NCBI RefSeq assembly: GCF_002197815.1
Contig: NZ_NIUB01000029.1
Coordinates: 1 to 64,000, forward strand
DNA: 64,000 nt
From: Pseudomonas oleovorans subsp. oleovorans
Lineage (GTDB): Bacteria > Pseudomonadota > Gammaproteobacteria > Pseudomonadales > Pseudomonadaceae
Reading direction: 5' to 3'
Shown here in pieces: positions 8,249 to 17,009 of the stretch (its first letter is position 1; each line of letters opens with the position of its first letter). Made by a program: the position numbers and the translations under genes. The notes beneath the pieces were generated by a model. The model saw nothing but the letters and a program-made list of their open reading frames with translations. It was not told the origin of the DNA and did not search any database.

Positions 8249-9847
8249 ATGTCACCCATGCCCTTTCTCCGCGGCGGCCTGCTGCTGGTCGCGCTGCTCT
8301 GCGTTCACGCTCAGGCGGCGGACAGCCTGGTGGTCTGCACCGAGGCCAGCCCGGAAGGTTTCGATATCGTCCAGTACACCGCGGCGACCACCGCCGACGC
8401 CACGGCGGAGACCCTGTTCGAGCGCCTGGTGGCCTTCGCCCCCGGCAGCACCGAGATCGTGCCGGCGCTGGCGCAGAGCTGGGAAATCGCCGCCGACGGC
8501 CTGAACTACACCTTCACCCTGCGCCAGGGGGTGAAGTTCCACGCCAACCAGGGCTTCACCCCGAGCCGCGCGTTCAACGCCGACGACGTGCTGTGGAGCT
8601 TCCAGCGCCAGCTCGACCCGGCTCACCCCTGGCACGGGCTGTCGCTGCGCGGTTTTCCCTACGCCGAGGCCATGGGCCTGGCGCAGTTGATCGAGCGCGT
8701 GGAGAAACTCGACGAGCACCGCGTGCGCTTCGTCCTCAAACACCCGGAGGCGCCCTTCCTAGCCAACCTGGCCATGGGCTTCGCCTCGATCTATTCGGCC
8801 GAGTACGCCGACCACCTGCTCGCAACGAACCAACCCGAACGTCTGAACAATGCACCCATCGGCACCGGGCCTTTCATCTTCGAGCGTTACGCCAAGGACG
8901 CCCAGGTGCGCTTTCGCGGCAACCCCGACCACTGGGACGGCGCACCGTCGGTCGAGCGCCTGGTGCTGGCCATCACCCCCGAGCCCAACGTGCGCCAGCA
9001 ACGGCTCAAGGCCGGCGACTGCCAGATCGCCCTCTACCCGCGCCCGGTGGACATTCCCGCCCTCAAGGCCGACGCGAAGCTGCAGGTGCTGGAGCTGGAT
9101 TCGCTGCTGACCGCCTATATCGGCATCAACACCCGCCACCCGCCGCTAGACGATGTGCGCGTGCGCCAGGCGCTGAACCTGGCCTTCGACAAGGCCGCCT
9201 ACATCCGCGCGCAATATGGCGAAGGCAACGCCACGCCGGCCGTAGCGCCCTACCCGGCGACGTTGTGGGGCCACGATGCCGAGCTGCAGGACTGGCCGCA
9301 TGACCCCGGGCGCGCCCGCCAATTGCTGGCCGAAGCCGGCCATGGCGAGGGTTTCAAACTGTCGATCTGGACGCGCCCCGGCGGCGGGCCGACCAACCCC
9401 AACCCCGGCATCGGCGCGCAGATGCTGCAGGCCGATCTCGCCGCCATCGGCATTCGCAGCGACATTCGCGTGTTCGAGTGGGGTGAGCTGATCAAGCGTG
9501 CCAAGAACGGCGAGCACGACCTGGTGTTCATGGGCTGGGCCGGCGACAACGGCGACCCGGACAACTTCCTCACCCCCAACCTGTCCTGCGCCGCCGCCAA
9601 GAGCGGCGAGAACCAGGCGGGCTGGTGCGACGAGCAGTTCGACGACTTGATTCGCCAGGCGCGCCAGGAAGCCGAGCAGGAAAAACGCGCCGCGCTGTAT
9701 CGTCAGGCCCTGGCGATCTTCCATCAGCAGGCGCCCTGGATCGCCCAGGCCCATCCCAAGCAATTCGTCGCCCTGCGCAAAGGCGTCGAGGGTTTCGTGC
9801 TCAGCCCGATGGGCTCGAACAATTTCGCCCGAGTGAAACTGCCATGA
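8249..9847 (+). CDS. ABC transporter dipeptide/peptide-binding protein, second copy (DppA-type)
   Basis: A 532-residue paralogue of the preceding gene, with the same landmarks (VKFHANQGF, FNADDVLWSF, PIGTGPFIFERY, GWAGDNGDPDNF). CAGGAG lies 5 bases before ATG 8249, and the signal peptide ends near HAQA-ADSLVVC. Multiple binding proteins serving one DppBCDF permease are known in P. aeruginosa. Relative to copy one it differs in stretches around the ligand pocket (for example the TLWGHDAELQDW region), so a different peptide preference is likely but not provable here. A 178-base gap containing a repeat separates it from dppB. Confidence 0.92.
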   Translation: MSPMPFLRGGLLLVALLCVHAQAADSLVVCTEASPEGFDIVQYTAATTADATAETLFERLVAFAPGSTEIVPALAQSWEIAADGLNYTFTLRQGVKFHANQGFTPSRAFNADDVLWSFQRQLDPAHPWHGLSLRGFPYAEAMGLAQLIERVEKLDEHRVRFVLKHPEAPFLANLAMGFASIYSAEYADHLLATNQPERLNNAPIGTGPFIFERYAKDAQVRFRGNPDHWDGAPSVERLVLAITPEPNVRQQRLKAGDCQIALYPRPVDIPALKADAKLQVLELDSLLTAYIGINTRHPPLDDVRVRQALNLAFDKAAYIRAQYGEGNATPAVAPYPATLWGHDAELQDWPHDPGRARQLLAEAGHGEGFKLSIWTRPGGGPTNPNPGIGAQMLQADLAAIGIRSDIRVFEWGELIKRAKNGEHDLVFMGWAGDNGDPDNFLTPNLSCAAAKSGENQAGWCDEQFDDLIRQARQEAEQEKRAALYRQALAIFHQQAPWIAQAHPKQFVALRKGVEGFVLSPMGSNNFARVKLP

Positions 9848-9867
9848 CCCCTCGCGACACCACGCTT

Positions 9868-9917
9868 GTGGGAGGCGCTTTAGCGGCGACAAGCTCGCGG
9901 CTGAAGCCCCTCCCACA
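9868..9917. repeat. Repeat hairpin in the dppA2-dppB gap
   Basis: GTGGGAGGCGCTTTAGC pairs imperfectly with the downstream GCTGAAGCCCCTCCCAC, a common intergenic repeat type in Pseudomonas. It separates the binding-protein genes from the permease genes. Confidence 0.65.
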
Positions 9918-10025
9918 CTGCTCAGACCCAGCAGAGAGCGGCCACCTCTCGGCTACGCCCTGCCTAAAACAACGCCAGACCACGCCGTCCGGCACCCGCA
10001 TCCCGCCACGGAGTAGAACCGCTTG

Positions 10026-11036
10026 ATGCTGTCCTTTATCGCCAGACGCCTGGGGCTGCTGATCCCCACCTTCTTCGGCGTCACCCTGCTGACCTTCGCG
10101 CTGATCCGCCTGATCCCCGGTGACCCGGTGGAGGTGATGATGGGCGAGCGCCGCGTCGACCCGGAAATGCACGCTCAGGCCATGGAGCGCCTGGGGCTGA
10201 ACAAGCCCCTGTATGCGCAGTATTTCGACTACATCGGTCAGCTCGCCAGCGGCAATCTGGGCGAATCACTGCGCTCGCGTGAAAGCGTGTGGAAAGAGTT
10301 TCTCACCCTGTTTCCCGCCACCGTCGAACTGGCCCTGGCTGCCCTGCTGTTCGCCGGCACCCTCGGTGTGATCGCCGGGGTAATCGCCGCCCTCAAGCGC
10401 GGCTCGCTGTTCGACCACGGGGTGATGGGCATCTCGCTGACCGGCTATTCCATGCCGATTTTCTGGTGGGGCCTGCTGCTGATCATGTTCTTCTCGGTTG
10501 GCCTGGGCTGGACGCCGGTATCCGGGCGCATCGACCTGCTCTACGACATTCCGCCGGTCACCGGCTTTATGCTGATCGACACGCTGCTTTCCGAAGAGCA
10601 AGGTGCCTTCGTCGATGCCCTGCGCCACCTGATCCTGCCGGCCGTGGTGCTCGGCACCATTCCGCTGGCGGTGATCGCGCGGATGACCCGCTCGGCCATG
10701 CTCGAAGTGCTGCGCGAGGACTACATCCGCACCGCGCGGGCCAAGGGCCTGTCGCCGACGCGCGTGGTCTTCGTGCATGGCCTGCGCAATGCCTTGATCC
10801 CGGTGCTGACCGTGTTCGGCCTGCAGGTCGGCGCCCTGCTGGCAGGCGCAGTGCTGACCGAAACCATCTTCTCCTGGCCGGGCATCGGCAAGTGGCTGAT
10901 CGAAGCCATCGGCGCCCGCGACTACCCGGTGGTGCAGAACGGCATCCTGCTGATCGCCTGCCTGGTGATCCTGGTCAACTTCACCGTGGACATCCTCTAT
11001 GGCCTGGCCAATCCACGTATTCGCCATCAGAAGTAA
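10026..11036 (+). CDS. dppB: Dipeptide ABC transporter permease DppB
   Basis: A 336-residue membrane protein with six hydrophobic segments. It opens with FIARRLGLLIPTFFGVTLLTFALIRLIPGDPV, a strong DppB/OppB start with the conserved PGDP. The EAA loop that docks the ATPases is EDYIRTARAKGLSPTRV-x-VHGLRNALIPV. It ends in the family-typical DILYGLANPRIRH. ATG 10026 is used; an in-frame TTG immediately before is less likely. It pairs with DppC to form the channel for peptides captured by the two binding proteins. Confidence 0.93.
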   Translation: MLSFIARRLGLLIPTFFGVTLLTFALIRLIPGDPVEVMMGERRVDPEMHAQAMERLGLNKPLYAQYFDYIGQLASGNLGESLRSRESVWKEFLTLFPATVELALAALLFAGTLGVIAGVIAALKRGSLFDHGVMGISLTGYSMPIFWWGLLLIMFFSVGLGWTPVSGRIDLLYDIPPVTGFMLIDTLLSEEQGAFVDALRHLILPAVVLGTIPLAVIARMTRSAMLEVLREDYIRTARAKGLSPTRVVFVHGLRNALIPVLTVFGLQVGALLAGAVLTETIFSWPGIGKWLIEAIGARDYPVVQNGILLIACLVILVNFTVDILYGLANPRIRHQK

Positions 11037-11117
11037 GGAAGGCGTGATGAATCGACAGACCCTAGGGTGTCGCGGGGCCGCCCAGGCCGTGCGCCCCAAT
11101 AGCGGCGACCAACCATC

Positions 11118-11139
11118 GGTGCGCACAGCGCACCCTACC
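11118..11139. repeat. GGTGCGCACAGCGCACC repeat in the dppB-dppC gap
   Basis: An inverted repeat GGTGCG-caca-CGCACC followed by CTAC. It belongs to a GTGCGCACGGCGCACCCTAC family also seen near 12084, 14217 and 26380. The 117-base gap has no convincing reading frame. Confidence 0.65.
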
Positions 11140-11153
11140 CAGGGGGTATGCCC

Positions 11154-12056
11154 ATGACTGCAGCCACCAGCCTCGACCAGAGCCTGCTCTACCCCTCGCC
11201 GCTGAAAGAATTCTGGCAAGCCTTCAGCCATAACAAGGGCGCCGTCTGTGGCCTCGGCTTCATGCTACTGATGGTGTTCTGCGCGCTGTTCGCCCCCTGG
11301 GTCGCGCCGCACCATCCCAGCGAGCAGTACCGCGACTTCCTGCTCACCCCGCCGGTCTGGCTGGATGGTGGTCAGTGGCGCTTCCTGCTCGGCACCGACG
11401 AGCTGGGCCGCGACCTGCTCTCGCGGCTGATCCACGGAGCACGCCTGTCGCTGCTGATCGGCCTGGCTTCGGTGGTGCTGTCGCTGATTCCCGGCATCCT
11501 GCTGGGCCTGGTCGCCGGTTTTTTCCCGCGCCTGCTCGGCCCCGGCATCATGCGTCTGATGGACATCATGCTGGCGCTGCCATCGCTGCTGCTGGCGGTG
11601 GCCATCGTCGCCATCCTCGGCCCAGGGCTGATCAACACCATTTTCGCCATCGCCATCGTCTCGCTGCCCTCCTACGTACGCCTGACCCGCGCGGCCGTGA
11701 TGGGTGAGCTGAACCGCGACTACGTCACCGCTGCGCAGCTGGCCGGCGCCAGCCTGCCCCGGCTGATGTTCTTCACCGTGCTGCCCAACTGCATGGCGCC
11801 GCTGATCGTGCAGGCCACCCTGAGCTTTTCCTCGGCGATTCTCGACGCCGCCGCGCTGGGCTTTCTCGGCCTCGGCGTACAGCCTCCTACACCTGAGTGG
11901 GGCACCATGCTGGCGTCGGCGCGCGACTACATCGAACGCGCCTGGTGGGTGGTGACCCTGCCTGGCCTGGCGATTCTGCTCAGCGTGTTGGCCATCAACC
12001 TGATGGGCGACGGCCTGCGCGACGCCCTCGACCCAAAACTGAAGAACGCCATCTGA
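11154..12056 (+). CDS. dppC: Dipeptide ABC transporter permease DppC
   Basis: A 300-residue DppC/OppC permease. ATG 11154 is preferred over ATG 11148 because AGGGGG (11141-11146) then has a normal 7-base spacing. HNKGAVCGLGFMLLMVFCALFAPWVAPH is the N-terminal membrane helix. LLGTDELGRDLLSRLIHGARLSLLIG is diagnostic. The EAA loop is LNRDYVTAAQLAGASLPRLM, and DAAALGFLGLGVQPPTPEWG is the conserved C-terminal signature. Confidence 0.93.
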   Translation: MTAATSLDQSLLYPSPLKEFWQAFSHNKGAVCGLGFMLLMVFCALFAPWVAPHHPSEQYRDFLLTPPVWLDGGQWRFLLGTDELGRDLLSRLIHGARLSLLIGLASVVLSLIPGILLGLVAGFFPRLLGPGIMRLMDIMLALPSLLLAVAIVAILGPGLINTIFAIAIVSLPSYVRLTRAAVMGELNRDYVTAAQLAGASLPRLMFFTVLPNCMAPLIVQATLSFSSAILDAAALGFLGLGVQPPTPEWGTMLASARDYIERAWWVVTLPGLAILLSVLAINLMGDGLRDALDPKLKNAI

Positions 12057-12083
12057 GGAGGCCCATATGCACAAGATGATCTC

Positions 12084-12138
12084 GGTGCGCATGGCGCACC
12101 ACAGCTGCGTAGGGTGGATGACGCTCTTTTCATCCACC
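12084..12138. repeat. Two stacked repeat hairpins in the dppC-dppD gap
   Basis: GGTGCGC-atg-GCGCACC (about 12084-12100) is followed by GGTGGATGA and TCATCCACC arms (12113-12138) around a CGCTCTTT loop. The second type recurs at 18388-18410. They fill most of the 141-base gap, which has no ORF of interest. Confidence 0.7.
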
Positions 12139-12197
12139 ATCAACGCACGGCGGTGGACGGGAGAAGCGTCGTCCACACTACGCACGGAGGGCGCCCG

Positions 12198-13172
12198 ATG
12201 AGCCTGCTGGATATCCGTAACCTCTCGGTACGCTTCGGCGCGGCCGACGCCGTGCCGGTGGTCGACGGGCTCGACCTCAGCGTGGACAAAGGCGAGGTAC
12301 TGGCCATCGTCGGCGAATCCGGCTCCGGCAAATCGGTGACCATGATGGCGCTGATGGGCCTGATCGACTCGCCCGGCATCGTCCAGGCCGACTGCATGCA
12401 GTTCGACAACACCGACATGCTGCGCCTGAAGGGGCGCCAGCGTCGGCGTATCGTCGGCAAGGACCTGGCCATGGTCTTCCAGGACCCGATGACCGCGCTC
12501 AACCCCAGCTACACCGTGGGTTTCCAGATCGAGGAAGTGCTGCATCAGCACCTCGGCCTTAAAGGCAAAGCGGCGCGCGCTCGCGCCCTCGAACTGCTCG
12601 AAAGGGTCGAGATACCCGGCGCGGCCAATCGCCTCGATGCCTACCCGCATCAGCTCTCCGGCGGCATGAGCCAACGCGTGGCGATCGCCATGGCGATTGC
12701 CGCCGAACCCAAGCTGCTGATCGCCGACGAACCCACCACCGCCCTGGACGTGACCATTCAGGCGCAGATCATGGAGCTGCTGCTGGATCTGCAACGCGAT
12801 GAGGGCATGGCCCTGGTGCTGATCACCCACGACCTGGCCGTGGTGGCCGAAACCGCCCAGCGCGTCTGCGTGATGTACGCCGGGCAAGCGGTGGAGCTGG
12901 GCCAGGTGCCGACCCTGTTCGATGCGCCCAGCCATCCGTACACCGAAGCGTTGCTCAAGGCGATCCCCGAACACAGCGCAGGCGCTCACCGCCTGGCCAC
13001 CCTGCCCGGTATCGTGCCCGGCCGTTATGACCGTCCACAGGGCTGTCTGCTGTCACCGCGCTGCCCCTACGTGCAGCCGCGTTGCCGCGACGAGCGCCCA
13101 ACGCTGGACGCACACGAGCGCGGCGCCGCGCGCTGTTTCTTTCCTCTTGTACCAACGGCGGAGGTGGCCTGA
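12198..13172 (+). CDS. dppD: Dipeptide ABC transporter ATPase DppD
   Basis: A 324-residue ATPase. Walker A GESGSGKS lies at residues 39-46, the ABC signature is LSGGMSQRVAIAMAI, Walker B is LLIADEPTTALD, and the switch His is in LITHDLAVVAE. The C-terminal extension has a cysteine cluster (GCLLSPRCPYVQPRC) that in the OppD/DppD family binds a 4Fe-4S cluster. The frame is open upstream, but ATG 12198 after GGAGGGCGCC is the family start. Its stop overlaps the dppF start by one base. Confidence 0.93.
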   Translation: MSLLDIRNLSVRFGAADAVPVVDGLDLSVDKGEVLAIVGESGSGKSVTMMALMGLIDSPGIVQADCMQFDNTDMLRLKGRQRRRIVGKDLAMVFQDPMTALNPSYTVGFQIEEVLHQHLGLKGKAARARALELLERVEIPGAANRLDAYPHQLSGGMSQRVAIAMAIAAEPKLLIADEPTTALDVTIQAQIMELLLDLQRDEGMALVLITHDLAVVAETAQRVCVMYAGQAVELGQVPTLFDAPSHPYTEALLKAIPEHSAGAHRLATLPGIVPGRYDRPQGCLLSPRCPYVQPRCRDERPTLDAHERGAARCFFPLVPTAEVA

Positions 13173-14143
13173 TGAGCACCGTACTGCAAGCCCATGAGCT
13201 GACCCGTCACTACAGCGTTTCCCGCGGCCTGTTCAAGCCGGCGGCTTTGGTGCAGGCGCTCAATGGCGTGTCTTTCAGCCTCCAGGCCGGCAAGACGCTG
13301 GCGGTGGTTGGCGAATCCGGCTGCGGCAAGTCCACCCTGGCGCGCGCCCTGACCCTGATCGAAGAGCCCAGTGCAGGCTCGCTGCAGATCGCCGGACGGG
13401 AAGTGGCAGGCGCCAGCCATGCCGAGCGCAAACAGCTGCGCCGCGACGTACAGATGGTGTTCCAGAACCCCTATGCCTCTCTCAACCCGCGGCAGAAGAT
13501 CGGCGATCAGCTGGCCGAACCGCTGCTGATCAACACCAACCTGTCGCGCGTCGAACGCCGCGAGCGGGTCCAGGCGATGATGCAGCAGGTGGGGCTGCGC
13601 CCCGAGCACTACCAGCGCTACCCGCACATGTTCTCCGGCGGCCAGCGCCAGCGCATCGCCCTGGCCCGCGCCATGATGCTGCAGCCCAAGGTGCTGGTGG
13701 CGGACGAGCCGACCTCGGCGCTGGACGTGTCGATCCAGGCGCAGGTGCTCAACCTGTTCATGGACCTGCAGGAAGAGTTCGACACCGGCTACGTGTTCAT
13801 CTCGCACAACCTCGCGGTGGTGCGCCATGTCGCCGACGACGTGCTGGTGATGTACCTCGGCCGCCCCGCAGAAATGGGCCCGGCCGAATTACTCTACAGC
13901 CGCCCGCTGCACCCCTACACCCGCGCCCTGCTGTCGGCGACACCGGCGATTCGCCCAGACCCGGACAAGCCCCGGATGAAGATCAGCGGCGAGCTGCCCA
14001 ATCCGCTGAACCCGCCGTCTGGCTGCGCCTTCCACAAGCGCTGCCCGCACGCCGACGAACGCTGCCGCAGCGAGCGCCCGGAGCTGCGCCTGATCGATGC
14101 GCGGCAGGTGGCCTGTCACCATGTGGAGCGGATCGTCGACTAG
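13172..14143 (+). CDS. dppF: Dipeptide ABC transporter ATPase DppF
   Basis: A 323-residue ATPase translationally coupled to dppD (TGATG overlap). Walker A is GESGCGKST near 47-55, followed by MVFQNPYASLNPRQKIG, signature FSGGQRQRIALARA, Walker B LVADEPTSALD and ISHNLAVVRHV. The C-terminal Cys motif GCAFHKRCPHADERC matches the oligopeptide ATPase family. It forms the ATPase heterodimer with DppD and ends the operon. Confidence 0.93.
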   Translation: MSTVLQAHELTRHYSVSRGLFKPAALVQALNGVSFSLQAGKTLAVVGESGCGKSTLARALTLIEEPSAGSLQIAGREVAGASHAERKQLRRDVQMVFQNPYASLNPRQKIGDQLAEPLLINTNLSRVERRERVQAMMQQVGLRPEHYQRYPHMFSGGQRQRIALARAMMLQPKVLVADEPTSALDVSIQAQVLNLFMDLQEEFDTGYVFISHNLAVVRHVADDVLVMYLGRPAEMGPAELLYSRPLHPYTRALLSATPAIRPDPDKPRMKISGELPNPLNPPSGCAFHKRCPHADERCRSERPELRLIDARQVACHHVERIVD

Positions 14144-14252
14144 CGCGCTGTTTGCGTCTTGCAGGGTGTGGCGCGGGTAATCCAGGCTGTAAGCACCCAG
14201 CACCTCGCTGCCCGCGGTGCGCACGGCGCACCCTACATAAGCCGGCGCCGCG

Positions 14253-15425
14253 TCACGGCGTCGGCGGCAGAGTCAGTTCGATGCTTTCTGCCAGCGAATC
14301 CTCCAACCGCTGCAGCTCTACGCCGACCGCAGCGGCATCATCGGCCAGGGTTTCGGCGATATGCAGGAACTCCGTCGTCGCTTCGACGAAGGCCAGCACC
14401 ACCATAGGGTCGAAGCGCGTGCCGCTGGCCGCGCTGATCTGCGCCACCACCTGCGGCGGGCTGATGGGCGGCAGGTAAGGATGCCGACAGCTCAGCTCTT
14501 CGAAGTGGCCCACCAGCGCCATCAGACGCGCCGAAAGCGGAATCTGCTCGCCGAACAGCCCCTGCGGATAGCCTTTGCCATCCCAACGCTCATGCTGACC
14601 GTAGACGATGTCTTTGGCGTCGGACAGAAAGTCGGTGACGCTGCCCAGCTTGCGCTCGGCCCGTTCCAACGCGTCGCGCCCGGCGATCACACCCTCGCTC
14701 AGCAGGCGCAGGTCATTTTCATCCGGTTCGCCATGACTGAGCAGCACACGATCCGGCAGGGTCATCCGGCCGATCACATGCAGCATGGCCGACTTGCCCA
14801 ACTGGGCGATGCGCTCCTCGCTCAGAGACTCCGACAGGGCCGGCTGCTGCCGCGCAAGCGCAGCGGTCAGGCAGGTCATGTAGCGCTCGATACGCTCCAG
14901 GCGACGACTGCTCGGGTTGTCACGCATGACTGCAACGCTGGCCATGGCCTCGATGGTGACATCCTGCAGGTTCTGGATATCGCGTGTGCGGCGCTTGACC
15001 TCGAGTTCCAGATACTCGCTCTTGTCACGCAGGTAGTCGGTGGCCGCCTTGAGCTGCAGCTGCGCCCGCACGCGCGCAAGCACGATGGGCGGGCTGACCG
15101 GTTTGGTGATGTAGTCGGCGGCACCGTGGTCGAAGCCCATTTGCTCGTCGGCCGCATCGCTTCTGGCCGTGACCAGGATCAGCGGGATATAGCGGGTTTG
15201 CGGATCACTCCTGAGCGCGCGACAGAGTGCGTAGTCGTCCTGCCAGCCCAGCAGAATCAGGTCTGGCTGCGGCCGCGCTCTGGCGGCGTGCAGCGCGTCC
15301 TCGCTGGCAACCAGCCTTACCTGATAGCGGTCGACCAACAGCGCGCCAAGCCGCTGGCGCGCGTCGACCGAATCGTCCACAACCAGAATCAGTTCCTGCT
15401 CCAGCCTATCGAGCATCCCGCGCAT
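14253..15425 (-). CDS. Degenerate receiver plus HD-GYP-like protein (catalytic residues lost in both)
   Basis: A 390-residue protein; start 15425 follows GGAG at good spacing. Residues 12-125 fold like a receiver with acidic DD (17-18), Thr86 and Lys108, but the phosphoacceptor position is Gly60 (DLILLGWQDD). The C-terminal half resembles an HD-GYP phosphodiesterase, with GQHERWDGKGYPQGL retained around 277-291. However, the HD dyad reads HV (LHVIGRM, 217-218), the early His (ETGxH type) is absent, and the usual DxxDAL segment reads GHFEELSCRHPY. It should therefore neither be phosphorylated normally nor hydrolyse c-di-GMP, and may act as a binding or scaffold protein. It stands alone, with no kinase gene beside it. 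Confidence 0.82.
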   Translation of the reverse strand: MRGMLDRLEQELILVVDDSVDARQRLGALLVDRYQVRLVASEDALHAARARPQPDLILLGWQDDYALCRALRSDPQTRYIPLILVTARSDAADEQMGFDHGAADYITKPVSPPIVLARVRAQLQLKAATDYLRDKSEYLELEVKRRTRDIQNLQDVTIEAMASVAVMRDNPSSRRLERIERYMTCLTAALARQQPALSESLSEERIAQLGKSAMLHVIGRMTLPDRVLLSHGEPDENDLRLLSEGVIAGRDALERAERKLGSVTDFLSDAKDIVYGQHERWDGKGYPQGLFGEQIPLSARLMALVGHFEELSCRHPYLPPISPPQVVAQISAASGTRFDPMVVLAFVEATTEFLHIAETLADDAAAVGVELQRLEDSLAESIELTLPPTP

Positions 15426-15594
15426 GGTGATCTCCGTTGGCACCTGCCTAACCATCATTAAAGGCGCTGGGCTGTATTTGCGCTCACGCCGTCATACAAA
15501 TGACCTCGGCAGGGGTTTGAAAGTGCAATGCGGATTGGCAGAGCAGCGAGCGCAGCCGACAATCGTCAGAGGATCGTCACCGAAGGGCTGCCCC

Positions 15595-16623
15595 ATGCTC
15601 GACCAGGAACGCTGCTGGCAAGCCGTCTGCGAACGTGATGAGGCGTTCGACGGGCGCTTCGTTTTCGCCGTGCGCAGCACCGGCATCTATTGCCGGCCGA
15701 ACTGCCCGGCGCGGCGGCCACGGCGCGACAACGTCAGTTTCCATGCCGATGCAGCCAGTGCCGAGGCTGCCGGCTTTCGCCCGTGCAAGCGCTGCTCACC
15801 GCAGGGGCAAAGCCCGGCGCAGCAACTCGACGCGCTGGTCGCGGCCGCCTGTACGTTTCTAAGTGGCGAGCAACGCCTGACCCTGCCGCAGCTGGCGGCG
15901 CGTATCGGTCTGTCAGCCTCGCATCTGGCCCGTGCATTCAAGGCGCGCACGGGCATGACACCCAATGCCTGGGCCGCCGCTCTGCGCCGGCAACGCCTGG
16001 AAACCCATCTGCCACAGGCAGCTAGCGTGCTCGACGCAGCGCTGGCCGCCGGCTATGGCGGCACCCGCGCCCTCTATGCCCAGCCACAGGCCATGAGCCC
16101 GGCCCGCCGCCGCCAACAGGGCGCTGGGGAACGCCTGCGCTATACCATTGCCCCCTGCCCACTCGGCCAGGTGCTGCTGGCCACCAGCGAGCGCGGTGTT
16201 TGTGCCCTGCTGTTTGCCGATGAACCGCAACACCTGCGCAGCGAACTGCAGCAGCGCTTTGCCGCAGCGCAGCTCGAAGAGGATGCCGCGGGCCTGCGTG
16301 ACTGGCTGCAGCAGGTGCTGGAGCAACTCGCAGAACCGCAGCGCGCCGCCCATCTGCCACTGGATATACGCGGTACGGCGTTTCAGCTGCGCGTCTGGCA
16401 AGCGCTGCAGAATATTCCCTGCGGAGAGACGCGCAGCTATGCCGAACTGGCCGGCCAGCTGTACAGCCACCCGCGCGCAGTGGCGCGCGCCTGCGCCAGT
16501 AATACCATCGCTCTGCTGCTGCCGTGCCACCGCGTGGTGGCCAGCGATGGCCAGCTCAGTGGTTATCGCTGGGGGCTACAGCGCAAGCGGCAGTTACTGG
16601 CGCACGAAAGCGAGGATCACTGA
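15595..16623 (+). CDS. ada: Bifunctional transcriptional activator / O6-methylguanine-DNA methyltransferase Ada
   Basis: A 342-residue protein with the three Ada parts. The N-terminal methylphosphotriester domain (about 1-80) has four zinc cysteines, in GIYCRPNCPARRPRR and FRPCKRCSP. The AraC-type HTH (about 85-165) contains LPQLAARIGLSASHLARAF. The C-terminal methyltransferase (about 175-335) carries the acceptor motif LLPCHRVVA. Self-methylation activates it to induce alkylation-repair genes. ATG 15595 begins the conserved MLDQERCWQAV; the upstream extension of the frame is rejected. No alkB or alkA lies next to it, so it may act mainly by autoregulation or on distant genes. Confidence 0.92.
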   Translation: MLDQERCWQAVCERDEAFDGRFVFAVRSTGIYCRPNCPARRPRRDNVSFHADAASAEAAGFRPCKRCSPQGQSPAQQLDALVAAACTFLSGEQRLTLPQLAARIGLSASHLARAFKARTGMTPNAWAAALRRQRLETHLPQAASVLDAALAAGYGGTRALYAQPQAMSPARRRQQGAGERLRYTIAPCPLGQVLLATSERGVCALLFADEPQHLRSELQQRFAAAQLEEDAAGLRDWLQQVLEQLAEPQRAAHLPLDIRGTAFQLRVWQALQNIPCGETRSYAELAGQLYSHPRAVARACASNTIALLLPCHRVVASDGQLSGYRWGLQRKRQLLAHESEDH

Positions 16624-16634
16624 GCCCGTTAGGT

Positions 16635-16802
16635 GCCCCTTGGCCTAATGTCTGTCAGTTAAGCGTCGACGCTGCCAATGGGTAGGAGCGGCGCCCCGCC
16701 GCGAACCAGGGCGATACGCGATTGAAAAGCTTCGCCCCGGGGCGGGGCTCCTACGAAAGACCGCTTTGGCAAGCGTATCTGATCGGCATTGCCCCTTGGC
16801 CT
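16635..16802. mobile_element. IS4-type MITE no. 1 with 12-bp target duplication
   Basis: GCCCCTTGGCCT occurs directly on both sides (16635-16646 and 16791-16802). The 144-bp element between starts AATGTCTGTCAGTTAAG and ends in the near-inverted CTGATCGGCATT. These ends resemble those of E. coli IS4 (AATGCCGATCAGTTAAG as I recall), and IS4-family elements make 10-13-bp duplications. The interior carries a GTAGGAGCGGCGCCCCG ... CGGGGCGGGGCTCCTAC REP pair and no gene. The target is semi-palindromic. Confidence 0.75.
16682..16755. repeat. GC-rich REP doublet (GTAGGAGCGGCGCCCCGCCGCG type)
   Basis: Head and tail arms GTAGGAGCGGCGCCCC and GGGGCGGGGCTCCTAC face each other inside the IS4-type MITE. 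The same class recurs at 55273, 55511, 57850, 63217 and 63594. Confidence 0.8.
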
Positions 16803-16877
16803 GCTTGTAGCGACATGCCCGACACAGCCAGGGCAAAACTGTCTACCCGGTCATGAAAAGGCTGAAAAGGCCATAAA

Positions 16878-16906
16878 TTCACCCGGCAAAACCTTGCTGG
16901 TATGAT
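16878..16906 (+). promoter_or_regulatory. Candidate sigma-70 promoter for the purine permease gene
   Basis: TTCACC (16878-16883) and TATGAT (16901-16906) are separated by 17 bases, leaving a leader of about 95 bases before ATG 17010. The leader has no purine-riboswitch signature that I can recognise. Confidence 0.5.
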
Positions 16907-17009
16907 GCGCGGCTTTTGCGAAATCGAGCCATTTTCCCAGCTCATGCGGACGAATGTGCTTTGCTTTCTGCAGACCAATTTCGGCGCGTTCGCGCCTCGG
17001 GGAGCCACC

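Noticed and set aside
11041..11153. Short frame starting GTGATGAATCGACAG in the dppB-dppC gap
   Set aside because: It runs into the intergenic repeat and shows no coding character.
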